NCBI RefSeq assembly: GCF_051348905.1
Contig: NC_135236.1
Coordinates: forward strand, 669,456,889 to 669,520,888
DNA length: 64,000 nt
From: Ranitomeya variabilis
Taxonomy: Eukaryota; Chordata; Amphibia; Anura; Dendrobatidae
Direction of reading: 5' to 3'
Shown here: in pieces, positions 9,091 to 19,604 of the stretch
Layout: every line of letters begins with the position of its first letter
Numbering within the stretch: position 1 is the stretch's first letter
Notes under the pieces: model-generated
Databases searched by the model: none
What the model was told of the DNA's origin: nothing
The model's input: the letters and a program-made list of their open reading frames with translations, nothing else
Position numbers and translations under genes: made by a program

Positions 9091-10377
9091 AGGTACCGTT
9101 ACACTTAACGACTTACCAACGATCACGACCAGCGATACGACCTGGCCGTGATCGTTGGTAAGTCGTTGTGTGGTCGTTGGGGAGCTGTCACAGAGACAGC
9201 TCTCTCCAGCGACCAACGATCAGGGGAACGACTTCGGCATCGTTGAAACTGTCTTCAACGATGCCGAAGTCCCCGAGTAACCAGGGTAAACATCGGGTTA
9301 CTAAGTGCAGGGCCACACTTAGTAACCCGATATTTACCCTGGTTACCATTGTAAAAGTAAAAAAAAAACAAACAAACACTACATACTCACATTCCGATGT
9401 CTGTCACGTGTTGTGAATTGGATTTTTTGGCTCCCTCTTGTGGTCACTAGCGACATGACACTTTGAGTTTCTTTCCTCAGCTTGGTACCCACCTGGCTCG
9501 TTAGTCCAGGGGTGTTGCTATTTAAGCTTCCTGGATTTTCAGTCTGGTGCCTGGCATCGTTGTAATCAGTTCCTTTCTGTTTGCTCCTGTCTGCTGGTCC
9601 TGGTTCTTGCAAAATAAGCTAAGTCCTGCTTCCTTATTTTTTGGTTATTTGCATTGCTCTTATTTTTGTCCAGCTTGTACTAAATTTGATTCCTGATTTT
9701 GCTGGAAGCTCTAGGGGGCTGATATTCTCCCCCCGGGCCGTTAGATGGTTCGGGGGTTCTTGAATATTCAGCGTGGAAATTTTGATAGGGTTTTTGCTGA
9801 CCGTATAAGTCATCTTCCTATATTCATACGGTCAGCCTAGTTACCACTGCCCTATGAGCTGGTTTTTGTGTTTGCAGACTTGGTATTATCTTCTGAGACC
9901 CTCTGCCATTGGGGTCATAACAGTCACGACCCCCGCTGTCAGCTTCCCGCACTGACTGTCAGCGCCGGCCGTAAAGCAGAGCACAGCGGTGACGTCACCG
10001 CTGTGCTCTGCTTTACGGCCAGCACTGACACATTCAGTGCGGGAAGCTGACGGCGGGGGACGTGACAGACATCGGAATGTGAGTATGTAGTGGGTTTTTT
10101 TTAAACTTTTACAATGGTAACCAGGGTAAATATCGGGTTACTAAGCGCACACATCGCTGGATCGGTGTCACACACGCCGATCCAGCGATGACAGCGGGTG
10201 AGCAGCGACCAAATAAAGGTCCTGATCATTCTCTACGAACAATGATCTCCCAGCAGGGGCCTGATCGTTGGTCGCTGTCACACTATAACGAGATCGTTAG
10301 TGGGATCGTTGCTACGTCACAAAAAGCGTGATGTTGCAACAATATCGTTAACGAAATCGTTATGTGTGAAGGTACCT
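9091..10377. mobile_element. Foldback MITE, AGGTACC family, copy 2
   Basis: Starts AGGTACCGTTACAC and ends GTGTGAAGGTACCT, flanked by TAA (9088-9090) and TTA (10378-10380). It contains the ggtaaccagggtaaacatcg palindrome module and the central TGACGTCA (9990-9997). A solo LTR (9409-9922) interrupts its left arm; the right arm (reverse of about 10052-10072) gives the uninterrupted version. Bases outside the LTR total about 770. Confidence 0.7.
9409..9922. mobile_element. Solo LTR, gypsy type, inside MITE copy 2
   Basis: 514 bp, TG…CA ends (tgttgtgaatt and ggtcataaca), flanked by gtcacg on both sides (9403-9408 and 9923-9928). The ends match those of the LTR at 43607-44750. No internal region remains, so it is a solo LTR left by recombination. 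It postdates the MITE. Confidence 0.75.
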
Positions 10378-13300
10378 TTAGAAGGAAAACAAAGCAAGAG
10401 GCAATAGGCAGTAGAGACAGTGATTATGAAGATCATCTCCTGGAATGTGAAAGGCCTAAAATCCCCGAATAAAAAGAGTAAAGATACTGAGACATCTGAA
10501 AAGGTACTTGCCAGATATTGTAGTGCTTCAAGAAATCCATCTAAAGGAAGAGGATTTTCTAGGCTCAACAAGCTGTGGGTAGGGAATGTAGTGAGCTCGG
10601 CAGCTCAAGGTAGACACGCAGATAGTGATACTATTCCATCATAATTTTGTATTTAATCTGCTGTCCCAGGAGTGTGATGATCAGGGAAATTGGGTTTGGG
10701 TCACCATAGAGCATGGAGGAGAAGTCTATTCAATCCACAATGTATATGGACCTAATGGTTCAAATAAAGTCTTCTTTAATGACTTGGAGAGGAAAATTGT
10801 CTTGGACAACTCGCCTCTGATAACTACTTGAAGACTTGAATACGGTTCACAATGGGGAGGAGGACAGAAAGAGCCAGAGTCTGATCCCTTAAAAAAAGAC
10901 TATTCTCCCCTCCTTCCTTGAACAAACTGGATTGAGAGATGTTTGGCGTTGGCTCCATCCAGAGGATAGTTTACCCACTTCTCTCATGCCCACCAATCCT
11001 GGTCAAGGAAAGACTATCTGTTCATCTCGGAGAGACTATTAAATAGAACGAAGTCAGTGGAGATCCACGACCTGGTCATATCGGACCATGCTCCGGTGGG
11101 TATGGAATTGGTGGATAACTAGATAAAAGGAACACATTACATATGGACATGTTCAGCTTATCTTACAAAAGATGAGAGATTTAATGACAAATACGGGGCT
11201 TCTGGGAGGAATTTGAATGGGACAACAAGGAACATGCAAACCAACACGCTTTGTACTGGAATATGGCGAAAGCGGTACTAAGAGGCAAAATTATGATGCT
11301 TGTGGCCTCACTCAAGAAGAGTAGCGGAAAAATACTCAGATTCTAGTGCGAAGCTTAGAAATCAATATACAGACTTCTTGCAGAGCCCTACAACTCAAAA
11401 CAGGGAACAATGGAAGCTGGCCAAAGAAGAGTTTGAAACCTGGATTGATAGGAGGGAGCAGATGTTCCGCTCTAGACAGGAGGCTGAATTGCTGAGATAT
11501 GCGAACAGAGTGGAGAAATTGCTGGCAAGACTGGCAAAATTGAGACTAGAGGCGAATCCAATAGGTAGATTACAAAATGGCCTGGGAAATATAACCTCCG
11601 ACCCCAGGAAAATCAATGAAACACTACAAAACTTTTACAATGAATTGTATAAACTCTCACTTACTAATTTGGCAGAGGGTAAAAATTTCCACCAAGTCAC
11701 TCTTCCAAAACTAACACGAGAACAACAAGATGCAATTAATGCAGAAATAACCGAAGCAGAAGTGAGACAAACCATAAGTCATCTTCAAAATGGGAAAGCA
11801 TCAGGCCCAGATGGATTTGGCGGGGAGTTTTATAGGGCCCTCAGGGAACATATCTCCCCACTGCTAACAAACCATTACAACACCATTTTCTTAATGGGGG
11901 TCATACCAGAAAGATCTAAAGAAACACATATTAAAGTCATACCCAAACCAGGCAAGGACCCCCTTGAGACCTGCTCTTACAGACCTATTTCCCTTATTGA
12001 TGTAGACCAGAAGATTATGTAAAAAAAAATGGCGGACAGATTGGCAGTAGTATTACCCCAACTGGTGAACCCTGTACAAGTGGGATTCGTTAAGGGTAGG
12101 GCAGTGGAGAAAACATACTAAAGGTACTAACTGTGTTGGACGGAGTGGGTCACTGGCGCAGCTAGTCAGGTGAGAAACCGGCTTTGCTGGCTCTGGATGC
12201 AGAAAAAGCTTTTGATAATGTTAGCTGGGACTGTCTGGGGGCAAGTCTGGACTCGTCAACATAAAGGGCAGTTTTAGAATATACCTGGAGAGAGTGTATA
12301 GGGACCCGACAGTACGATACACACGCCAGGCTTCCTCTCCGAGCCATTTCATTTATACAAAGGGACCAGGCAGGGGTGCCAGATGTCACCACTACTGTTC
12401 AACTTGGCATTGAAACCTTTTGCTTGGTATATGGAAAAGTCAGATTTATTTGAGGGAATCGGGGTGGGCGCTAGCAGCACTAAAATAGCATTATTTGCAG
12501 ATGATGTCATCTTGTTTTTGCTCCGGCCACTGGAACAATTAGGAAATATCTTTCAGTTTATCCAGAAATTCGGTGAATACTCAGGCTATAAGGTCAATAT
12601 CGCCAAGAGGGAACTCTTGGAATTGGGGGACAAAACGCCTGCAGAACAATGGAAGAAACTAGGGTTAGAACCACATATTGCAAAGACTCATATCACCTAC
12701 CTGGGAATTAAGATAGGCAGGCTCCCGGCACACCTATATTCACTAAATTATACACCTCTCATTGAAAAAATGCTAAGAGAACTTCGGAGATGGCAGAATC
12801 TACTGCTATCTCTTCTGGGAAGATGCAATTTAATTAAAATGATCAGCTTTGCCTGACTACTATACCCATTACAGACATTACCCCTGATACTCAAACATCT
12901 AGATATAAACAAAATAAATAGAGCTTTTACCCATTTTATATGGGTGGGTAAAAGGCCCAGAATTGCATTGGGAAAACTGATGCTAACTGGGAGTGAAGGT
13001 GGGATCAATTTTCCGAATGTCAGAGCCTACAACATAGCAAGACTTTTTAGACATGTGATAGATTGGCTACAGGAGACTAATTGCTACTCTAATACCCAAT
13101 TGGAAAGACAGCTGGCGGCGCCGTGGGAATTAAATACCCTCTTACATACAAAACAGGAAAAACTCTCACAAAATGTAAAATCCCCCCTATTGCTTCGGGA
13201 TACGATCGTATGCTGGAAGATAGTAGGGAAGGCATTTGGACTTCCCTTCCAGATCTCTAAACATATGCCACTATTTGGTCACCCGGAACTTACCCAGGGA

Positions 13301-13996
13301 ACAGAAATCAAAAGAGCGATAGGACAAGCAGGCGATAACATGAAGAAAGCAGGGGATATTATGCATACAGAGGTTAAACAATGGCTGAGCGCACAAGAAA
13401 TCATGGACAAATTCCAGATAAAAAGCAGACACTTCCTACAGGTCATGCAGGTCCATTCTTTCTGCTTATCTAGACTTCGTAGGCAGTTTAATAAAATGGA
13501 ACTACATATTCTAGATAATAGAGTGGGTATGAACACTCAGAATGCGAGCATATCCTCAATATACAACACTGTAAGACATAAATTCCTGAAGCTAAAGTAA
13601 AACAAGCTGTTTGAGACTTGGGAGAAATGGACCAGGGATAAGGATATTGCAGAGACAATTCTACAGGGGTGGGAACAGGTAAAAAAAATCCATTTTATGT
13701 GAAACCTATGTTAAGCTCATGCATACAGCATTATATGGTTTCAATATCACATTCTCTCCTAGATTCCCCAACAGGATTACAGGGTGCCCTAAGTGCAGAA
13801 CATCTTCAACGAACCTCTGGCACGGGGTGTGGGAATGCAGGGCAGCTAAAGAGTACTGGAAACAGGTAAGGGAGCAGGTTCAATCGTGCTGGGAATCCAT
13901 CTCCTACAAACGCCACAAACTATTCTATTTCACCAGTTAAGACCCCCGGAGACACAACCCAAAGCAAAGATCCCTAAAAACATCCACACATTCTTA

Positions 13997-14715
13997 AGGT
14001 ACCTTCACACGAAGCGACGCTGCAGCGATAGCGACAACGATGCCGATCGCTGCAGCGTCGCTGTTTGATCGCTGGAGAGCTGTCACACAGACCGCTCTCC
14101 AGCGACCAATGATGCCGAGGTCCCCGGGTAACCAGGGTAAACATCGGGTTGCTAAGCGCAGGGCCGCGCTTAGTAACCCGATGTTTACCCTGGTTACCAG
14201 CGTAAAAGTAAAAAAAAACAAACAGTACATATTCACCTGCGCATCCCCCAGCGTCTGCTTCCTGACACTAACTGAGCTCCGGCCCTAACAGCACAGCGGT
14301 GACGTCACCGCTGTGCTTTTACTTTCACTTTAGGGCCGGCGCTCAGTAAGTGTCAGGAAGCAGACGCTGGGGGACGCGCAGGTGAGTATGTACTGTTTGT
14401 TTTTTTTTACTTTTACGCTGGTAACCAGGGTAAACATCGGGTTACTAAGCGCGGCCCTGCGCTTGGTAACCCGATGTTTACCCTGGTTACCAGTGTAAAA
14501 TATCGCTGGTATCGTTGCTTTTGCTGTCAAACACAACGATACACGGCGATCGGACGACCAAATAAAGTTCTGAACTTTATTCAGCGACCAGCGACATCAC
14601 AGCAGGATCCTGATCGCTGCTGCGTGTCAAACTAAACGATATTGCTAGCCAGGACGCTGCAACGTCACGGATCGCTAGCGATATCGTTTCAAAGTCATTT
14701 CGTGTGAAGGTACCT
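13997..14715. mobile_element. Foldback MITE, AGGTACC family, copy 3
   Basis: AGGTACCTTCACACG and CGTGTGAAGGTACCT ends, TTA on both sides (13994-13996 and 14716-14718). Same subfamily as copies 1 and 6: palindrome modules, centre TGACGTCA (14300-14307) and an adjacent cttttactttcacttt tract. Inserted in the L1. Confidence 0.8.
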
Positions 14716-14815
14716 TTAGTTGTATCCTTACGTGGTTTATTTGGCGAATGGCTTAAACCAAGCACCCCATCGATGGTGATGATAATAGCCCAGATGAAAC
14801 ACTTAAGGTACCGTC

Positions 14816-15452
14816 TCACAAAACGATTTACCAACGATCACGACCAGCGATACGACCTGGCCGTGATCGTTGGTAAGTCGTTGGGTGGTCGCTGGGGAGC
14901 TGTCACACAGACAGCTCTCTCCAGCGACCAACGATCAGGGGAATGACTTCGGCATCGTTGAAACTGTCTTCAACGATGCCGAAGTCCCCCTGCAGCACCC
15001 GGGTAACCAGGGTAAACATCGGGTTACTAAGCGCAGGGCCGCGCTTAGTAGCCCGATGTTTACCCTGGTTACCAAAAATAACAAACACTACATACTCACC
15101 ATCTGATGTCCGTCAGGTCCCTTGCCGTCTGCTTCGCGCTCTGACTGAGTGCCGCCGTACAGTGAGAGCAGAGCGCAGCGGCCCTGCGCTTAGTAACCCG
15201 ATGTTTACCCTGGTTACCAGCGAAGACATCGCTGAATCCGTGTCACACACACCGATTCAGCGATGTCAGCGGGACCTCAATGACCAAAAAAAGGTCCAGG
15301 CCATTCCGACACGACCAGCGATCTCACAGCAGGGGCCTAGTCGCTGGTACGTGTCACACATAGCGAGATCGCTACTGAGGTCGCTGTTGCGTCACAAAAC
15401 TTGTGACTCAGCAGCGATCTCGCTAGCGACCTCGCTATGTGAGACGGGGCCT
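14816..15452. mobile_element. Foldback MITE, AGGTACC/AGGCCCC subfamily, copy 4
   Basis: One end is AGGTACCGTCTCAC, the other GTGAGACGGGGCCT; TTA flanks both (14813-14815 and 15453-15455). The internal palindrome module is present. The same subfamily, reversed, holds the endogenous retrovirus at 23240-37024. Inserted in the L1, about 100 bp from copy 3. Confidence 0.8.
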
Positions 15453-16142
15453 TTACTGCGAATTAAATTAATAGAGGCGGAAAGGAGTAAAGAAAAATCT
15501 GCAGGGAAAGTATTTCCGCTGTGAAAAACGTTCATAGGTTTTTACTATAGCTCTCATGAAATATCGAGAATGATTAGTCCCTTCCGCCACACAGAATGGT
15601 ACTGTCTGGAGGATCTGAGCGGGACATTAGGGGTCTTGGGAACCATTCCAGATATATAATGTCTATTAAAGATACAACATATATTACCGTAGAACGACAC
15701 TCTGGACAATGCAAAATACAGTAAAAGAGATTCTCTTCCTTCCCCTTTTACCCTTCTATGTAGTCAGTCTGTCATTTCTTTCTCTTACTGTTTCCCCAAA
15801 ATTTGTGCTACAAGGCACTGAAGGAGATATATCTATGTATCTTTATAGTATTTTAAAAGTTATGCGAACCTGTTGTCTGACAAGTAAGATTTGTATATGT
15901 ACTTTTGGTAATTTACAGTGTCATTGCTGATGCTACATCCTATCCTATGCTACGTTATCCTATCCAATGTTATGTTAAAAAAAATCAATAAAAATGCAAC
16001 AACAAAAAAATAAGGTAAAGTGTCTGTAAAGGTAATATGTATAGATGGTAAAAATATGGAGAATGCACCCCTTAGGCATGACTAAAGGAAATGGTGGACG
16101 GGCCCAACTTAGTGATATGACGGGGCAGCCATACCAGAAAGT

Positions 16143-16847
16143 ATGACCATAAGAAGTGGGGACTGCTGGTTCCAGGATGACCACTCGGGTGGTGGTGACC
16201 CCCATTCAGACGGTGACGCAAGCGGAAAAGAGTACAGTAAGACTGACTCGAGTATAAACAGCAAGTCTTCTTCCTGTCGTCGAAGATGTAAAGGGCGCAA
16301 AGAGGCTGACAAAGTTGCACTCTTTGACGTTACTTGTAGAGAAAAAGCAGTGAATTATGCTGGTGCTTTTAGTCAAGATGTGAGTACGCTTCCAGACACT
16401 GAAGAGAGCAGGAAGGAAGGTGACATGTCGCTACCAGTACCAACCGCTGGGGCTGAGTATGGTGAAGGCTTCGGAGAGCCTGAGGCTGTAAAGCTGGAGA
16501 GTGTGGAGTTCTCTGAAGTTACAGAGAGTCGAGAGGTAACAAAGGGTGACTGGGCCGAGAGCCCAGCAAAGACCCTAGAGGTGGTCAAAGGTGATGGACA
16601 GATGACCCAAGAGAGAGTTGAACCTGCGGGTGCAGGAACAGGTGGAACTCAGAAGAGGCAGAGTGTGGGTGGACAAGCTGGGTCAGCTGAAAATATATTT
16701 AAAGAGGTTATAGTGCGACACGTGCTGGCCAAAAGAGAACAGGATCACGAAATAGAGATGATTAAAGAGACAGTGAAAGAGCATGTCGAACGAGAAAGGA
16801 TCCTTAGACAAACGGCTGAGCACAGAGTGGATGAGCCGGAAAACTAA
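16143..16847 (+). CDS. Unrecognised reading frame, 234 residues
   Basis: An open frame of 234 codons. I do not recognise the product. The first third is Ser/Lys/Arg-rich with a basic Cys-containing stretch (SSSCRRRCKGRKEADK, about residues 43-58). The middle is acidic with many Glu and Thr. The last 40 residues are charged and helix-prone (EIEMIKETVKEHVERERILR). No signal peptide or membrane segment. It starts just after the L1 tail, and a MITE (16848-17242) sits directly after its last sense codons, so that TAA of the target duplication doubles as the stop codon. Upstream and downstream sequence looks repeat-like, so it may be the internal part of a retroelement and not a host gene. Confidence 0.3.
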   Translation: MTIRSGDCWFQDDHSGGGDPHSDGDASGKEYSKTDSSINSKSSSCRRRCKGRKEADKVALFDVTCREKAVNYAGAFSQDVSTLPDTEESRKEGDMSLPVPTAGAEYGEGFGEPEAVKLESVEFSEVTESREVTKGDWAESPAKTLEVVKGDGQMTQERVEPAGAGTGGTQKRQSVGGQAGSAENIFKEVIVRHVLAKREQDHEIEMIKETVKEHVERERILRQTAEHRVDEPEN

Positions 16848-17242
16848 AGGTACTGTCACACTCAGCGACGCTGCAGCGATATAGACAACGAGCCGATCAC
16901 TGCAGTGTCGCTGTTTAGGTCACTGTAGAGATGTCAAACACAGCAGCTCCACAACGATGCAGGAGCAATCCTGTGACGTAGCGGTGACTCACTTATCGTT
17001 CTCACAGGTCGTTAGCTCCATGTTTAACATTGCTGATATCGTTGCTTTTGCTGTCAAACATGACGATACACGCCGATCTGACGACCAAATAAAGTTTTGG
17101 ACTTCTAGCTCTGACCAGCGATGGCACAGCAGGATCCTGATCGCTGCTGCGTGTCAAACACAACGAGATCGCTAACCAGGATGCTGCAACGTCACGGATC
17201 GTTGTCGTTCTCGTTGTAAAGTTGCTGAGTGTGAAGGTACCT
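16848..17242. mobile_element. Foldback MITE, AGGTACC family, copy 5 (short)
   Basis: AGGTACTGTCACAC and GTGTGAAGGTACCT ends with TAA on both sides (16845-16847 and 17243-17245). Only 395 bp: the ggtaacc palindrome modules and the central TGACGTCA are missing, the ends are kept. It shows the inner modules are dispensable for being an insertion of this family. Confidence 0.75.
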
Positions 17243-17245
17243 TAA

Positions 17246-18690
17246 GTCTCTGAGCTCAGAGGTCACCTGTTAACGTGTCAAACTGAAAACAAGGCCATAT
17301 TACAGGGTTAGTCGGAGAGTTGCGCGGGTCTGACTAACCACACACACCTCCCACCTATGGGAGTGGCTACTGTGATATAATGTGACTGTGGTCTGGTCAC
17401 ATGGTCAGTGTGAGGTCCTGGATGGCCTGTGTGTTGGAATATCCTGGGAGTAGGACTGAATTCTTGAAGAGCACATGGAGAGGCCATGGACCTGAAGGCC
17501 TGAGTGTTGGGCGGTCCTATGAGTGCACGGACATCCTGAAAAGCACACAGAGAGGCCATAGACCTGGATGGTCTCTGTGTGTGAAGGTCCTGGGAGTAGG
17601 ACCAGATTCCTGAAGAGCACGGGGTGAGGCCATGGTCCTGCAGAGCCTGTGACGGCTTCTGTGTTGGGGAAGCTACCGTCTTCCTGTGGTCTGGAATTGT
17701 CAGGTGGCCTGGTGAGCAAGGCACGGTCCGGGACACTGATCCCAGTTAGGCAGCTTCCTTGGGTGTGAGGACTCATGAGGAGTCAGCGTGTGGAGCAGGA
17801 GCTCCAGGAAGTTAACCCAGAGTTGGGGACTTTGTGCACTGACGAGGGTCAGTTAATTAAATGTGTGGTCTCCCATGGTACCTGGACGAAGTGAGGTCCA
17901 GCGTGTTTAGAGACTGCAATCTCGTGTGGTGTAATGCTATGTGAATAGAGACATTGATACAGCAAACAGACAACCCTGGGAACTAGTCAGAGGAGGACTG
18001 GCAGGTGTAGTGTCTGTCAAATGAAGGAAGCCATGTACTATGAACTATATGTGTATGATGTGTAACATGGCGGTTTATAAGTCCTGGATAAACCGCATGG
18101 ACTGTTTTGTGAGAAAAACGTGCCCATGTGCCTTAATCCTGTTGCTAAGCGAGTGTCCCCCAACACATGCAGTAAGAGCTATCTTACAGGGTGTTGAAAT
18201 GGGCAATGATGGTTGTGGTGTAAAGGACAATGATGGTAGTGGTGGAAAAGACAATGGTGGTGGTGTAGGGTGGTGGACCATTCTAACGGTCCCTCCTGCG
18301 TGTCTGGGCTGGAACTGTCACCATTATTCCGGGGGGAGGAGATTTCTGACTGGAGCAGGCCAGGACACCTGACTGGTGGGGGCGGGTTCGACATAAAAAG
18401 CTGTGTGCTCGGAAAGACGGGGCTTTTGGCGGGGAACCAGTGTGTGAGCACAGAGACGGTTGACTCCCTCTCAAGTTACCCATGCCAGCTATCCATGCCA
18501 TCATACCCGGTTAGCAAGTCCATCCCGACTGATGACACACAGCGCAGAGAGACCTCCGCACCATATAGTGACCGGTACAGAGTGTATAGCATCGTTCTGC
18601 TGACCACCATGGAAGCACCACTCAGCCATATCCCTGCGGTGCCCACTGAGAACTGGCCAGCTCAAGGTGCTCCAGTCCGACACTGGTCAT
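17246..18690. other. Repeat-like region upstream of TRIM gene 2
   Basis: No gene seen. Bases about 17412-17655 hold three imperfect units of roughly 80 bp (…gaagagcacatggagaggcc…). About 18190-18270 is a GGT/GAT-rich tract that is the inverse of the minisatellite at 38.1-39.2 kb. Sequence ending gagtgtcccccaaca (about 18176) could be the end of an LTR but no partner or duplication was found. The remainder is unassigned. Confidence 0.35.
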
Positions 18691-18769
18691 ATGTGACCAA
18701 TACGTAGACCTGAAATTTACACCAGATATAAGTTGTTATTTTCACAAGTGTTCAATAACAGCTTAATAG
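18690..18769. other. Promoter-side homology of the TRIM duplication, cut by MITE copy 6
   Basis: Bases 18690-18769 align with about 2557-2633 upstream of TRIM gene 1 (both contain gtgacca, gatataag, cacaagtgt and cttaatag-like strings). In TRIM gene 1 the sequence continues unbroken; here it stops at the MITE and resumes at 19492. Confidence 0.65.
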
Positions 18770-18772
18770 TAA

Positions 18773-19491
18773 AGGTACCTTCACACGAAACGACTTTGTA
18801 ACGATATCGCTAGCGATCCGTGACGTTGCAGCGTCCTGGCTAGCGATATCGTTTAGTTTGACACGCAGCAGCGATCAGGATCCTGCTGTGATGTCGCTGG
18901 TCGCTGAATAAAGTTCAGAACTTTATTTGGTCGTCAGATCGCCGTGTATCGTTGTGTTTGACAGCAAAAGCAACGATACCAGCGATATTTTACACTGGTA
19001 ACCAGGGTAAACATCGGGTTACTAAGCGCAGGGCCGCGCTTAGTAACCCGATGTTTACCCTGGTTACCAGCGTAAAATGTAAAAAAAAAAAAACAGTACA
19101 TACTTACATGCGTCCCCCGGCGTCTGCTTCCCACACTGACTGAGCGCCGCAAAGTGAAAGTGAAAGCACAGCACAGCGGTGACGTCACCGCTGTGCCCTG
19201 CTACTGCCGGCGCTCACACAGTGCAGGAAGCGGACGCCGGGGGACGCATGTAAGTATGTACTGTTTTTTTTTTTTTTACATTTTACGCTGTTAACCAGGG
19301 TAAACATTGGGTTACTAAGCGCGGCCCTGCGCTTAGCAACCCGATGTTTACCCTGGTTACCCGGGGACCTCGGCATCGTTGGTCGCTGGAGAGCGGTCTG
19401 TGTGACAGCTCTCCAGCGACCAAACAGCGACGCTGCAGCGATCGGCATCGTTGTCGCTATCGCTGCAGCGTCGCTTCGTGTGAAGGTACCT
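18773..19491. mobile_element. Foldback MITE, AGGTACC family, copy 6, in the TRIM gene 2 promoter
   Basis: AGGTACCTTCACACG and CGTGTGAAGGTACCT ends, TAA on both sides (18770-18772 and 19492-19494). TRIM gene 1 has the empty site (aatagtaagtgacc, about 2634-2647) with one TAA, which proves a 3-bp duplication. It carries two palindrome modules, the central TGACGTCA (19180-19187) and AAAGTGAAAGTGAAAG (19151-19166). Its right end is 113 bp before the start codon. Confidence 0.85.
19151..19187 (+). promoter_or_regulatory. Candidate IRF-type motif plus CRE in MITE copy 6
   Basis: AAAGTGAAAGTGAAAG (19151-19166) fits the IRF-binding pattern with three GAAA-type half repeats. TGACGTCA (19180-19187) follows 13 bp later. 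The pair is about 420-450 bp upstream of the TRIM gene 2 start codon. Motif presence is direct; function is inferred. Confidence 0.4.
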
Positions 19492-19604
19492 TAAGTGACC
19501 TTCTGCTCCTCAGCCCTGGCCTGTGTACACAATTTCAAGCCCGCCCTTTTGAGCGGGAGAATTGTAATTTACCATCCAATACCTTCTCTCTTCCTCTGTC
19601 AGCC

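Larger units (their letters stand above)
10378..16010 (+). mobile_element. L1/Tx1-clade LINE, near full ORF2 but degraded
   Basis: Begins with an apurinic-endonuclease start (MKIISWNVKGLKSPNK, about 10426). Reverse-transcriptase blocks follow: GKASGPDGFGGEFYRAL and SYRPISLIDVDQKIM (frame to 12022), ALDAEKAFDNVSWD (near 12185-12230), MSPLLFNLALKPF and IALFADDVILFL (12383-12856), then the L1-type C-terminal region (ALGKLMLTGSEGGINFPNV, 12944-13600). The tail to about 16010 is AT-rich and ends near ttaaaaaaaatcaataaaaa. Many stops and frameshifts break it. Two MITEs (13997-14715 and 14816-15452) are inserted in its 3' part. ORF1 is not seen. Confidence 0.8.

Noticed and set aside
19344-19604. 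N-terminal extension of TRIM gene 2 by 87 codons
   Set aside because: It reads MITE sequence. The start at 19605 is shared by the three paralogues and has a good context.
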